From assembly GCA_951804985.1 (NCBI GenBank), contig OX638130.1, forward strand, positions 34,164,702-34,228,701: a stretch of DNA of 64,000 nucleotides. The letters are read 5' to 3'. Origin of the DNA: Dryomyza anilis (taxonomy: Eukaryota; Arthropoda; Insecta; Diptera; Dryomyzidae). Below the pieces are notes generated by a model, which was not told the origin of the DNA, made no database searches, and worked only from the letters and a program-made list of their open reading frames with translations. Shown in pieces: positions 12,377 through 23,949 of the stretch. The position numbers and the translations under genes are program-made. Numbering within the stretch: the first letter of the stretch is position 1; the number at the start of each line of letters is the position of its first letter.

Positions 12377-15300
12377 CGATCAGAAATGTTCGACAGATTT
12401 TGAGAAAATCGATCAAGTGCTGGCTGTTTGTTACCACATAGAAGATAAAATATTGGGCTATATCTTGCGAACTAAGACAACGCCTTTTACGAAATTTATT
12501 ACGTTTAAGAGTCGAGACATCGTACACTCATTTGAGACTAGTCTTGATCAGAAATGTTTGATAGATTTTGAGAAAATCGATCCAGTGATGGCCGTAAGTT
12601 ACCACATAAAGAGGATAATATATTGGGCTATATCTTGACCACTAAGAAAACGCCTTTTACGAAATTTATTACGTTTTAGAGTCGAGATATCGTACTCTCA
12701 TTTGAGGCTAGTCACGATCAGAAATGTTCGACAGATTTTGAGAAAATCGATACAGTGCTGGCCGTATGTTACCACATATGGGAGATAATATTTTGGGCTA
12801 TATCTTGAAAACTAAGAAAACGCCTTTTACGAAATTTATTACGTTTTAGAGTCGAGATATCGTACTCTCATTAGAATTCTCTCGATAAGAAATGTTCTAC
12901 AGATTTTGAGAAAATCGATTCAGTGCTGGCCGAATGTTACCAGATATAGAGGATAATATATTCGGCTATATCTTGAAAACTAAGAAAACGCCTTTTATGA
13001 AATTTATTACGTTTCAGAGTCGAGATATCGTTCTCTCATTTGAGACTATTCTCGATCGGAAATGTTTGACAGATTTTGAGAAAATCGATCCAGTGCTGGC
13101 CGTATGTTACCACATATAGAAGATAATATATTGGACTATATCCTGAAAACTAAGAGAACGCCTTTTACGAAATTTATTACGTTTTAGAGTCGAGATATCA
13201 TACTCGCATTTGACACTAGTCTCGCTCAGAAATGTTCGACAAATTTTGAGAAAATCGATCCAGTGCTGGCCGTATGTTACCACATATAGAAGATAATATA
13301 TTGGGCTATATCCTGAAAACTAAAAGAACGCCTTTCACGAAATTTATTACGTTTTAGAGTCGAGATATCGTACTCTCATTTGAGACTAGTCTTGATCAGA
13401 AATGTTCGACAGATTTTGAGAAAATCGATATAGTGCTGGCCGTATGTTACAACATATAGAGGATAATATATTGGGCTATATCTTGCAAACTAAGAAAACG
13501 CCTTTTACGAAATTTATTACGTTTTAGAGTCGAGATATCGTACTCTCATTAGAGTTCTCTCGATAAGAAATGTTCTACAGATTTTGGGAAAATCGATCCA
13601 GTGCTGGCTGTTTGTTACCACATAGAGGATAAAATATTGGGCTATATCCCTTTACGAAATATATACCGTTTTAGAGTCGAGATATCGTACTCTCATTTGA
13701 GACTAGTCTCGATCAGAAATGTTCGACAGATTTTGAGAAAATCGATCCAGTGCTGGCCGTATGTTACCAGATATAGAGGATAATATATTGGGCTATATCT
13801 TGAAAACTAAGAAAACGCCTTTTACGAAATTTATTACGTTTTAGAGTCGAGATATCGTACTCTCATTAGAATTCTCTCGATAAGAAATGTTCTACAGATT
13901 TTGAGAAAATCGATCCAGTGCTGGCTGTTTGTTACCACATAGAGGATAAAATATTGGGCTATATCCCTTTACGAAATTTATACCGTTTTAGAGTCGAGAT
14001 ATCGTACTCTCATTTGAGACTAGTCTCGATAAGAAATGTTCGACAGATTTTGAGAAAATCGATCCAGTGCTGGCCGTATGTTACCACATATAGAAGATAA
14101 TATATTGGGCTATATTTTGTAAACTAAGAAAACACCTTTTACGAAATTTATTACGTTTTAGAGTCGAGATATCGTACTCTCATTTGAGACTAGTCTCGAT
14201 CAGAAATGTTCAAAAGATTTTGATAAAATCGATCCAGTGCTGGCCGTATGTTACCACATATAGAAGATAATATATTGGGCTATATCTTGAAAAACTTAGA
14301 AAACGCCTTTTACGAAATATATTACGTTTTAGAGTCGAGATATCGTACTCTCATTTGAGACTAGTCTCGATCAGAAATGTTCGACAGATTTTGAGAAAAT
14401 CGATCCAGTGCTGGCCTTATGTTACCACTTATAGAGTATAAAATATTGGGCTATATATTGAAACCTAAGACAACGCCTTTTACGAAATTTATAACATTTA
14501 GAGTAGATATCGTACTCTCATTTGAGACTAGTCTCGATCAGAAATGTTCGAGAGGTTTTGAGAAAATCGATCCAGTGCTGGCCGTATGTTACCACATATA
14601 GAAGATAATATATTGGGCTATATTTTGTAAACTAAGAAAACACCTTTTACGAAATTTATTACGTTTTAGAGCTGAGATATCGTACTCTCATTTGAGACTA
14701 GTCTCGATCAGAAATGTTCAAAAGATTTTGATAAAATCGATCCAGTGCTGGCCGTATGTTACCACATATAGAAGATAATATATTGGGCTATATCTTGAAA
14801 AACTTAGAAAACGCCTTTTACGAAATATATTACGTTTTAGAGTCGAGATATCGTACTCTCATTTGAGAGTAGTCTCGATCAGAAATTTTCGACAGATTTT
14901 GAGAAAATCGATCCAGTGCTGGCCTTATGTTACCACTTATAGAGTATAAAATATTGGGCTATATATTGAAACCTAAGACAACGCCTTTTACGAAATTTAT
15001 TACGTTTTAGAGTAGATATCGTACTCTCATTTGAGACTAGTCACGATCAGAAATGTTCGACAGATTTTGAGAAAATCGATACAGTGCTGGCCGTATGTTA
15101 CCACATATGGAAGATAATATATTGGGCTATATTTTGTAAACTAAGAAAACACCTTTTACGAAATTTATTACGTTTTAGAGCTGAGATATCGTACTCTCAT
15201 TTGAGACTAGTCTCGATCAGAAACGTTCAAAAGATTTTGAGAAAATCGATCCAGTGCTGGCCGTATGTTACCAGATATAGAGGATAATATATTGGGCTAT

Positions 15301-15501
15301 ATCTTGAAAACTAAGAAAACGCCCTTTATGAAATTTGTTACGTTTTAGAGTCGAGATATCGTACTTTTATTAGAGTTCTCTCGATAAGAAATGTTCGACA
15401 GATTTTGAGAAAATCGATCCAGTGCTGGGCGTATGTTACCACATATTGAGGATAAAATATTGGGCTATATGTTGCAAACTAAGAAAATGCCTTTTACGAA
15501 A

Positions 15502-15514
15502 TTCAGACTAGTCT
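15502..15514 (+). repeat. Deleted unit marker ATTCAGACTAG, copy 3
   Basis: Same junction, 3,138 bp after copy 2. Flanks match the 11.7-12.8 kb block, including the CCACATATGGAAG and CCACATATGGGAG units on either side. Confidence 0.85.
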
Positions 15515-16910
15515 CGATCAGAAATGTTCGACAGATTTTGAGAAAATCGATCAAGTGCTGGCTGTTTGTTACCACATAGAAGATAAAATATTGGGCTATA
15601 TCTTGCGAACTAAGACAACGCCTTTTACGAAATTTATTACGTTTAAGAGTCGAGACATCGTACTCTCATTTGAGACTAGTCTTGATCAGAAATGTTTGAC
15701 AGATTTTGAGAAAATCGATCCAGTGCTGGCCGTAAGTTACCACATAAAGAGGATAATATATTGGGCTATATCTTGACCACTAAGAAAACGCCTTTTACGA
15801 AATTTATTACGTTTTAGAGTCGAGATATCGTACTCTCATTTGAGGCTAGTCACGATCAGAAATGTTCGACAGATTTTGAGAAAATCGATACAGTGCTGGC
15901 CGTATGTTACCACATATGGGAGATAATATTTTGGGCTATATCTTGAAAACTAAGAAAACGCCTTTTACGAAATTTATTACGTTTTAGAGTCGAGATATCG
16001 TACTCTCATTTGAGACTTCTTTCGATCTGAATTGTTCGACAGATTTTGAAAAAATCGATTCAGTGCTGGCCGAATGTTACCAGATATAGAGGATAATATA
16101 AGCGGCTATATCTTGAAAACTAAGAAAACGCCTTTTATGAAATTTATCACGTTTCAGAGTCGAGATATCGTTCTCTCATTTGAGACTAGTCTCGATCGGA
16201 AATGTTTGACAGATTTTGAGAAAATCGATCCAGTGCTGGGCGTGTGTTACCATATATAGAAGATAATATATTGGACTATATCCTGAAAACTAAGAGAACG
16301 CCTTTTACGAAATTTATTACGTTTTAGAGTCGAGATATCGTACTCTCATTTGACACTAGTCTCGCTCAGAAATGTTCGACAAATTTTGAGAAAATCGATC
16401 CAGTGCTGGCCGTATGTTACCACATATAGAAGATAATATATTGGGCTATATCCTGAAAACTAAAAGAACGCCTTTTAAGAAATTTATTACGTTTTAGAGT
16501 CGAGATATCGTACTCTCATTTGAGACTAGTCTTGATCAGAAATGTTCGACAGATTTTGAGAAAATCGATACAGTGCTGGCCGTATGTTACCACATATAGA
16601 GGACAATATATTGGGCTATATCTTGCAAACTAAGAAAACGCCTTTTACGAAATTTATTACGTTTTAGAGTCGAGATATCGTACTCTCATTTGAGGCTAGT
16701 CACGATCAGAAATGTTCGACAGATTTTGAGAAAATCGATTCAGTGCTGGCCGTATGTTACCACATATAGAAGATAATATATTGGGCTATATCTTGAAATC
16801 TAAGAAAACACCTTTTACGAAATTTATTACGTTTTAGAGTCGAGATATCGTACTCTCATTTGAGACTAGTCTCGATCAGAAATGTTCGAAAGATTTTGAG
16901 AAAATCGATC

Positions 16911-17080
16911 CAGTGCTGGCCGTATGTTACCAGATATAGAGGATAATATATTGGGCTATATCTTGAAAACTAAGAAAACGCCTTTTACGAAATTTATTAC
17001 GTTTTAGAGTCGAGATATCGTACTCTCATTTGAGACTAGTCTCGATCAGAAATGTTCGACAGATTTTGAGAAAATCGATC
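16911..17080 (+). repeat. Reference 170-bp monomer (near-consensus unit)
   Basis: This unit differs from my hand-built consensus at one place only, CAGATA for CACATA near unit position 23. It shows the standard parts: CAGTGCTGG start (1-9), GGGCTATATC core (43-52), A/T-tract box with AAAA, AAAA, TTTT, AAATTT and TTTT (about 56-95), GATATC (104-109), a 12-bp perfect palindrome GAGACTAGTCTC (122-133), and ATCGAT near the end (164-169). One EcoRV, one SpeI and one ClaI site therefore fall in a typical unit, which predicts a 170-bp ladder in digests. Variants of GATATC such as GACATC or GATGTC, and of the palindrome, remove sites in many units. Confidence 0.95.
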
Positions 17081-18494
17081 CAGTGCTGGCCGTATGTTAC
17101 CAGATATAGAGGATAATATATTGGGCTATATCTTGAAAACTAAGAAAACGCCTTTTACGAAATTTATTACGTTTTAGAGTCGAGATATCGTACTCTCATT
17201 AGAATTCTCTCGATAAGAAATGTTCTACAGATTTTGAGAAAATCGATCCAGTGCTGGCTGTTTGTTACCACATAGAGGATAAAATATTGGGCTATATCCT
17301 TTTACGAAATTTACACCGTTTTAGAGTCGAGATATCGTACTCTCATTTGAGACTAGTCTCGATAAGAAATGTTCGACAGATTTTGAGAAAATCGATCCAG
17401 TGCTGGCCTTATGTTACCACATATAGAGTATAAAATATTGGGCTATATATTGAAAACTAAGACAACGCCTTTTACGAAATTTATAACGTTTTAGAGTAGA
17501 TATCGTACTCTCATTTGAGACTAGTCTCGATCAGAAATGTTCGAGAGGTTTTGAGAAAATCGATCCAGTGCTGGCCGTATGTTACCACATACAGAGGATA
17601 ATATATTGGGCTATATTTTGTAAACAGAGAAAACACCTTTTACGAAATTTATTACGTTTTAGAGCTGAGATATCGTACTCTCATTTGAGACTAGTCTCGA
17701 TCAGAAATGTTCAAAAGATTTTGATAAAATCGATCCAGTGCTGGACGTATGTTACCACATATAGAAGATAATAAATTGGGCTATATCTCGAAAAACTTAG
17801 AAAACGCCTTTTACGAAATATATTACGTTTTAGAGTCGAGATATCGTACTCTCATTTGAGACTAGTCTCGATCAGAAATGTTCGACAGATTTTGAGAAAA
17901 TCGATCCAGTGCTGGCCTTATGTTACCACTTATAGAGTATAAAATATTGGGCTATATATTGAAAACTAAGACAACGCCTTTTATGAAATTTATTACGTTT
18001 TAGAGTAAATATCGTACTCTCATTTGAGACTAGTCTTGATCAGAAATGTTCGAGAGGTTTTGAGAAAATCGGTCCAGTGCTGGTCGTATGTTACCACATA
18101 TAGAGGATAATATATTGGGCTATATCTTGTAAACAAAGAAAACACCTTTTACGAAATTTATAACGTTTTAGAGCTGAGATATCGTAGTCTCATTTGAGAC
18201 TAGTCTCGATCAGAAATGTTCAAAAGATTTTGATAAAATCGATCCAGTGCTGGCCGTATGTTACCAGATATAGAGGATAATATATTGGGCTATATCTTGA
18301 AAACTAAGAAAAAGCCCTTTACGAAATTTGTTACGTTTTAGAGTCGAGATATCGTACTCTCATAAGAGTTCTCTCGATAAGAAATGTTCGATAGATTTTG
18401 AGAAAATCGATCCAGTGCTGGCCGTATGTTACCACATATAGAGGATAAAATATTGGGCTATATGTTGCAAACTAAGAAAATGCCTTTTACAAAA

Positions 18495-18507
18495 TTCAGA
18501 CTAGTCT
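18495..18507 (+). repeat. Deleted unit marker ATTCAGACTAG, copy 4
   Basis: Same junction with ACAAAATTC in place of ACGAAATTC, 2,993 bp after copy 3. Downstream the GTGCTGGCTGTTTG unit and the TTGACCACTAAG unit follow as in the other copies. Confidence 0.82.
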
Positions 18508-20385
18508 CGATCAGAAATGTTCGACAGATTTTGAGAAAATCGATCAAGTGCTGGCTGTTTGTTACCACATAGAAGATAAAATATTGGGCTATATCTTGCA
18601 AACTAAGACAACGCCTTTTACGAAATTTATTACGTTTAAGAGTCGAGACATCGTACTCTCATTTGAGACTAGTCTTGATCAGAAATGTTTGACAGATTTT
18701 GAGAAAATCGATCCAGTGCTGGCCGTATGTTACCACATATAGATGATAATATATTGGGCTATATCTTGACCACTAAGAAAACGCCTTTTACGAAATTTAT
18801 TACGTTTTAGAGTCGAGATATCGTACTCTCATTTGAGGCTAGTCACGATCAGAAATGTTCGACAGATTTTGAGAAAATCGATTCAGTGCTGGCCGAATGT
18901 TACCACATATAGAGAATAATATATTCGGCTATATCTTGAAAACTAAGAAAACGCCTTTTATTAAATTTATTGCGTTTCAGAGTCGAGATATCGTTCTCTC
19001 ATTTGAGACTTGTCTCGATCGGAAATGTTTGACAGATTTTGAGAAAAACGATCCAGTGCTGGCCGTATGTTACCACATATAGAAGATAATATATTGGACT
19101 ATATCCTGAAAACTAAGAGAACGCCTTTTACGAAATTTATTACGTTTTAGAGTCGAGATATCGTACTCTCATTTGACACTAGTCTCGCTCAGAAATGTTC
19201 GACAAATTTTGAGAAAATCGATCCAGTGCTGGCCGTATTTTACCACATATAGAAGATAATATATTGGGCTATATCCTGAAAACTAAGAGAACGCCTTTTA
19301 CGAAATTTATTACGTTTTAGAATCGAGATATCATACTCTCATTTGAGACTAGTCTTGATCAGAAATGTTCGACAGATTTTGAGAAAATCGATACAGTGCT
19401 GGCCGTATGTTACCACATATAGAGGATAATATATTGGGCTATATCTTGCAAACTCAGAAAACGCCTTTTACGAAATTTATTACGTTTTAGAGTCGAGATA
19501 TCGTACTCTCATTTGAGGCTAGTCACGATCAGAAATGTTCGACAGATTTTGAGAAAATCGATTCAGTGCTGACCGAATGTTACCACATATAGAAGATAAT
19601 ATATTGGGCTATATCCTGAAAACTAAGAAAACGCCTTTTGCGAAATTTATTGCGTTTTAGAGTCGAGGTATCGTACTCTTATTTGAAACTAGTCTCGCTC
19701 AGAAATGTCTGACCGATTTTGAGAAAATCGATCCAGTGCTGGCCGTATGTTACCACATATAGAGGATAATATATTGGGCTATATCTTGCAAACTAACAAA
19801 ACGCCTTTTACGAAATTTATGACGTTTTAGAGTCGAGATATCGTACTCTCATTTGACTCAAGTCTCGCTCAAAAATGTTTGACAAATTTTGAGAAAATCG
19901 ATCCAGTGCTGGCCGTATGTTACCACATATAGAAGATAATATATTGGGCTATATCCTGAAAACTAAGAAAACGTCTTTTGCGAAATTTATTACGTTTTAG
20001 AGTCGAGGTATCGTACTCTCATTTGAAACTAGTCTCGCTCAGAAATGTCTGACAGATTTTGAGAAAATCGATCCAGTGCTGGCCGTATGTTACCACATAT
20101 AGAAGATAATTTATTGGGCTATATCCTGAAAACTAACAAAACGCCTTTTACGAAATTTATTACGTTTTAGAGTCGAGATATCGTACTCTCATTTGACACA
20201 AGTCTCGCTCAGAAATGTTCGACAAATTTTGAGAAAATCGATCCAGTGCTGGCCGTATGTTACCACATATAGAAGATAATAAATTGGGCTATATCTTGAA
20301 AACTTAGAAAACGCCTTTTACGAAATATATTACGTTTTAGAGTCGAGATATCGTACTCTCATTTTAGACTAATCTCGCTCAGAAA

Positions 20386-20446
20386 TGTTCCACTGATTTT
20401 GAGAAAATCGATCCAGTGTTGACAGATTTTGAGAAAATCGATCCAG
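20386..20446 (+). repeat. 30-bp internal tandem duplication in a monomer
   Basis: TGTTCCACTGATTTTGAG to ATCCAG is followed at once by TGTTGACAGATTTTGAG to ATCCAG, then the normal TGCTGGCC. The first arm is 31 bp and the second 30 bp; TGTT against TGCT gives the microhomology. The identical structure lies 2,557 bp further right. Confidence 0.85.
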
Positions 20447-21181
20447 TGCTGGCCGTATGTTACCACATATAGAGGATAATATATTGGGCTATATCTTGAA
20501 ATCTAAGAAAACACCTTTTACGAAATTTATTACGTTTTAGAGTCGAGATATCGTACTCTCATTTGAGACTAGTCTCGATCAGAAATGTTCGACAGATTTT
20601 GAGAAAATCGATCCAGTGCTGGCCGTATGTTACCAGATATAGAGGATAATATATTGGGCTATATCTTGAAAACTAAGAGAACGCCTTTTACGAAATTTAT
20701 TACGTTTTAGAGTCGATATATCGTACTCTCATTAGAATTCTCTCGATAAGAAATGTTCTACAGATTTTGAGAAAATCGATCCAGTGCTGGCTGTTTGTTA
20801 CCACATAGAGGATAAAATATTGGGCTATATCCTTTTACGAAATATATTACGTTTTAGAGTCGAGATATCGTACTCTCATTTAAGACTAGTCTCGATCAGA
20901 AATGTTCGACAGATTTTGAGAAAATCGATCCAGTGCTGGCCGTATGTTACCACATATAGAGGTAATATATTGGGCTATCTCTTGTAAACTAAGAAAACAC
21001 CTTTTACGAAATTTATTACGTTTTAGAGCTGAGATATCGTACTCTCATTTGAGACTAGTCTCGATCAGAAATGTTCGACAGATTTTGAGAAAATCGATCC
21101 AGTGCTGGCCTTATGTTACCACTTATAGAGTATAAAATATTGGGCTATATATTGAAAACTAAGACAACGCCTTTTACGAAA

Positions 21182-21194
21182 TTCAGACTAGTCT
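21182..21194 (+). repeat. Deleted unit marker ATTCAGACTAG, copy 5
   Basis: Same junction, 2,687 bp after copy 4, but here preceded by the TATATTGAAAACTAAGAC half-unit and not by ATGTTGC. The left flank was therefore exchanged right at or near this junction. From 21182 to about 22345 the sequence matches 23907 to about 25070 at offset 2,725. Confidence 0.85.
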
Positions 21195-22661
21195 CGATCA
21201 GAAAAGTTCGACAGATTTCGAGAAAATCGATCAAGTGCTGTCTGTTTGTTACCACATAGAAGATAAAATATTGGGCTATATCTTGCAAACTAAGACAACG
21301 CCTTTTACGAAATTTATTACGTTTAAGAGTCGAGACATCGTACTCTCATTTGAGGCTAGTCACGATCAGAAATGTTTGACAGATTTTGAGAAAATCGATA
21401 CAGTGCTGGCCGTATGTTACCACATATAGAGGATAATATATTGGGCTATATCTTGACCACTAAGAAAACGCCTTTTACGAAAATTATTACGTTTTAGAGT
21501 CGAGATATCGTACTCTCATTTGAGGCTAGTCACGATCAGAAATGTTTGACAGATTTTGAGAAAATCGATACAGTGCTGGCCGTATGTTACCACATATGGA
21601 AGATAATATATTGGGCTATATCTTGAAAACTAAGAAAAGTCCTTTTACGAAATTTATTACGTTTTAGAGTCGAGATATCGTACTCTCATTTGAGACTTCT
21701 TTCGATCTGAATTGTTCGACAGATTTTGAGAAAATCGATTCAGTGCTAGCCGAATGTTACCACATATAGAGGATAATATATTCGGCTATATCTTGAAAAC
21801 TAAGAAAACGCCTTTTATGAAATTTATTACGTTTCAGAGTCGAGATATCGTTCTCTCATTTGAGACTAGTCTCGATCGGAAATGTTTGACAGATTTTGAG
21901 AAAATCGATCCAGTGCAGGCCGTATGTTACCACATATAGAAGATAATATATTGGGCTATATCTTGAAAACTAAGAGAACGCCTTTTACGAAATTTATTAC
22001 GTTTTAGAGTCGAGATATCCTACTCTCATTTGACACTAGTCTCGCTCAGAAATGTTCGACAAATTTTGAGAAAATCGATCCAGTGCTGGCCGTATGTTAC
22101 CACATATAGAAGATTATATATTAGGGTATATCCTGAAAACTAAGAGAACGCCTTTTACGAAATTTATTACGTTTTAGAGTCGAGATATCGTACTTTCATT
22201 TGAGACTAGTCTTGATCAGAAATGTTCGACAGATTTTGAGAAAATCGATACAGTGCTGGCCGTATGTTACCACATATAGAGGATAATATATTGGGCTATA
22301 TCTTGCAAACTAAGAAAACGCCTTTTACGAAATTTATTACGTTTAAGAGTCGAGATATCATACTCTCATTTGACACTAGTCTCGCTCAGAAATGTCTGAC
22401 AGATTTTGAGAAAATCGATCCAGTGCTGGCCGTATGTTACCACATATAGAGGATAATATATTGGGCTATATCTTGCAAACTAACAAAACGCCTTTTACGA
22501 AATTTATTACGTTTTAGAGTCGAGATATCGTACTCTCATTTGACACAAGTCTCGCTCAGAAATGTTCGACAAATTTTGAGAAAATCGATCCAGTGCTGGC
22601 CGTATGTTACCACATATAGAAGATAATATATTGGGCTATATCTTGAAAACTTAGAAAACGC

Positions 22662-22741
22662 CTTTTACGAAATATATTACGTTTTAGAGTCGAGCTATCG
22701 TCTTTTACGAAATTTATTACGTTTTAGAGTCGAGATATCGT
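22662..22741 (+). repeat. 40-bp internal duplication, third copy
   Basis: The same event as at 8116 and 8324, about 14 kb away, again with GACTAAAGCCGATC downstream; here the first arm has GAGCTATCG. Its presence both at 8.1 kb and here shows long-range copying within the array. Confidence 0.85.
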
Positions 22742-22942
22742 ACTCTCATTTGAGACTAAAGCCGATCAGAAATGTTTGACAGATTTTGCGAAAATCGATC
22801 CAGTGCTGGCCGTATGTTACCACATATAGAGGATAATATATTGGGCTATATCTTGCAAACTAAGAAAACGCCTTTAACGAAATTTATTACGTTTTAGAGA
22901 CGAGATATCGTACTCTCATTTTAGACTAATCTAGCTCAGAAA

Positions 22943-23003
22943 TGTTCCACTGATTTTGAGAAAATCGATCCAGTGTTGACAGATTTTGAGAAAATCGATC
23001 CAG
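22943..23003 (+). repeat. 30-bp internal duplication, second copy
   Basis: This is the copy of 20386-20446 at offset 2,557. The match between the two neighbourhoods extends from about 20360-21180 to about 22920-23738 and ends where the left copy enters the ATTCAGACTAG junction. Confidence 0.85.
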
Positions 23004-23906
23004 TGCTGGCCGTATGTTACCACATATAGAGGATAATATATTGGGCTATATCTTGAAATCTAAGAAAACACCTTTTACGAAATTTATTACGTTTTAGAGT
23101 CGAGATATCGCACTCTCATTTGAGACTAGTCTCGATCAGAAATGTTCGACAGTTTTTGAGAAAATCGATCCAGTGCTGGCCGTATGTTACCAGATATAGA
23201 GGATAATATATTGGGCTATATCTTGAAAACTAAGAGAACGCCTTTTACGAAATTTATTACGTTTTAGAGTCGATATATCGTACTCTCATTAGAATTCTCT
23301 CGATAAGAAATGTTCTACAGATTTTGAGAAAATCGATCCAGTGCTGGCTGTTTGTTACCACATAGAGGATAAAATATTGGGCTATATCCTTTTACGAAAT
23401 ATATTACGTTTAAGAGTCGAGATATCGTACTCTCATTTAAGACTAGTCTCGATCAGAAATGTTCGACAGATTTTGAGAAAATCGATCCAGTGCTGGCCGT
23501 ATGTGACCACATATAGAGGTAATATATTGGGCTATCTCTTGTAAACTAAGAAAACACCTTTTACGAAATTTATTACGTTTCAGAGCTGAGATATCGTACT
23601 CTCATTTGAGACTAGTCTCGATCAGAAATGTTCTACAGATTTTGAGAAAATCGATCCAGTGCTGGCCTTATGTTACCACTTATAGAGTATAAAATATTGG
23701 GCTATATATTGAAAACTAAGACAACGCCTTTTACGAAATTTGTTACGTTTTAGAGTCGAGATATCGTACTCTCATTAGAGTTCTCTCGATAAGAAATGTT
23801 CGATAGATTTTGAGAAAATCGATCCAGTGCTGGCCGTATGTTACCACATATAGAGGATAAAATATTGGGCTATATGTTGCAAACTAAGAAAATGCCTTTT
23901 ACGAAA

Positions 23907-23919
23907 TTCAGACTAGTCT
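23907..23919 (+). repeat. Deleted unit marker ATTCAGACTAG, copy 6
   Basis: Same junction, 2,725 bp after copy 5, with the ATGTTGC left flank restored. It is the last occurrence I see in the window, so this lineage of blocks ends near 24 kb. Confidence 0.85.
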
Positions 23920-23949
23920 CGATCAGAAATTTTCCACAGATTTCGAGAA

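Noticed and set aside
16931..16960. TATA-like promoter at CATATAGAGGATAATATATT
   Set aside because: AT-rich strings of this kind occur in every unit, no start site or downstream gene follows, and the motif is part of the monomer.
17031..17042. Terminator or structured RNA based on the GAGACTAGTCTC palindrome
   Set aside because: The palindrome has no loop and no T-run directly after it, and it is lost in many units; a dyad site in DNA fits better than an RNA hairpin.
16911..17080. Primate alpha satellite, given a similar unit length of 171 bp
   Set aside because: The consensus does not resemble alpha satellite as I know it, the CENP-B box is absent, and CpG is in excess rather than depleted.
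16911..17080. Aphid or other insect satellites of about 169 bp
   Set aside because: Unit length alone is a weak match. I cannot compare sequences here, so no species or family is assigned.
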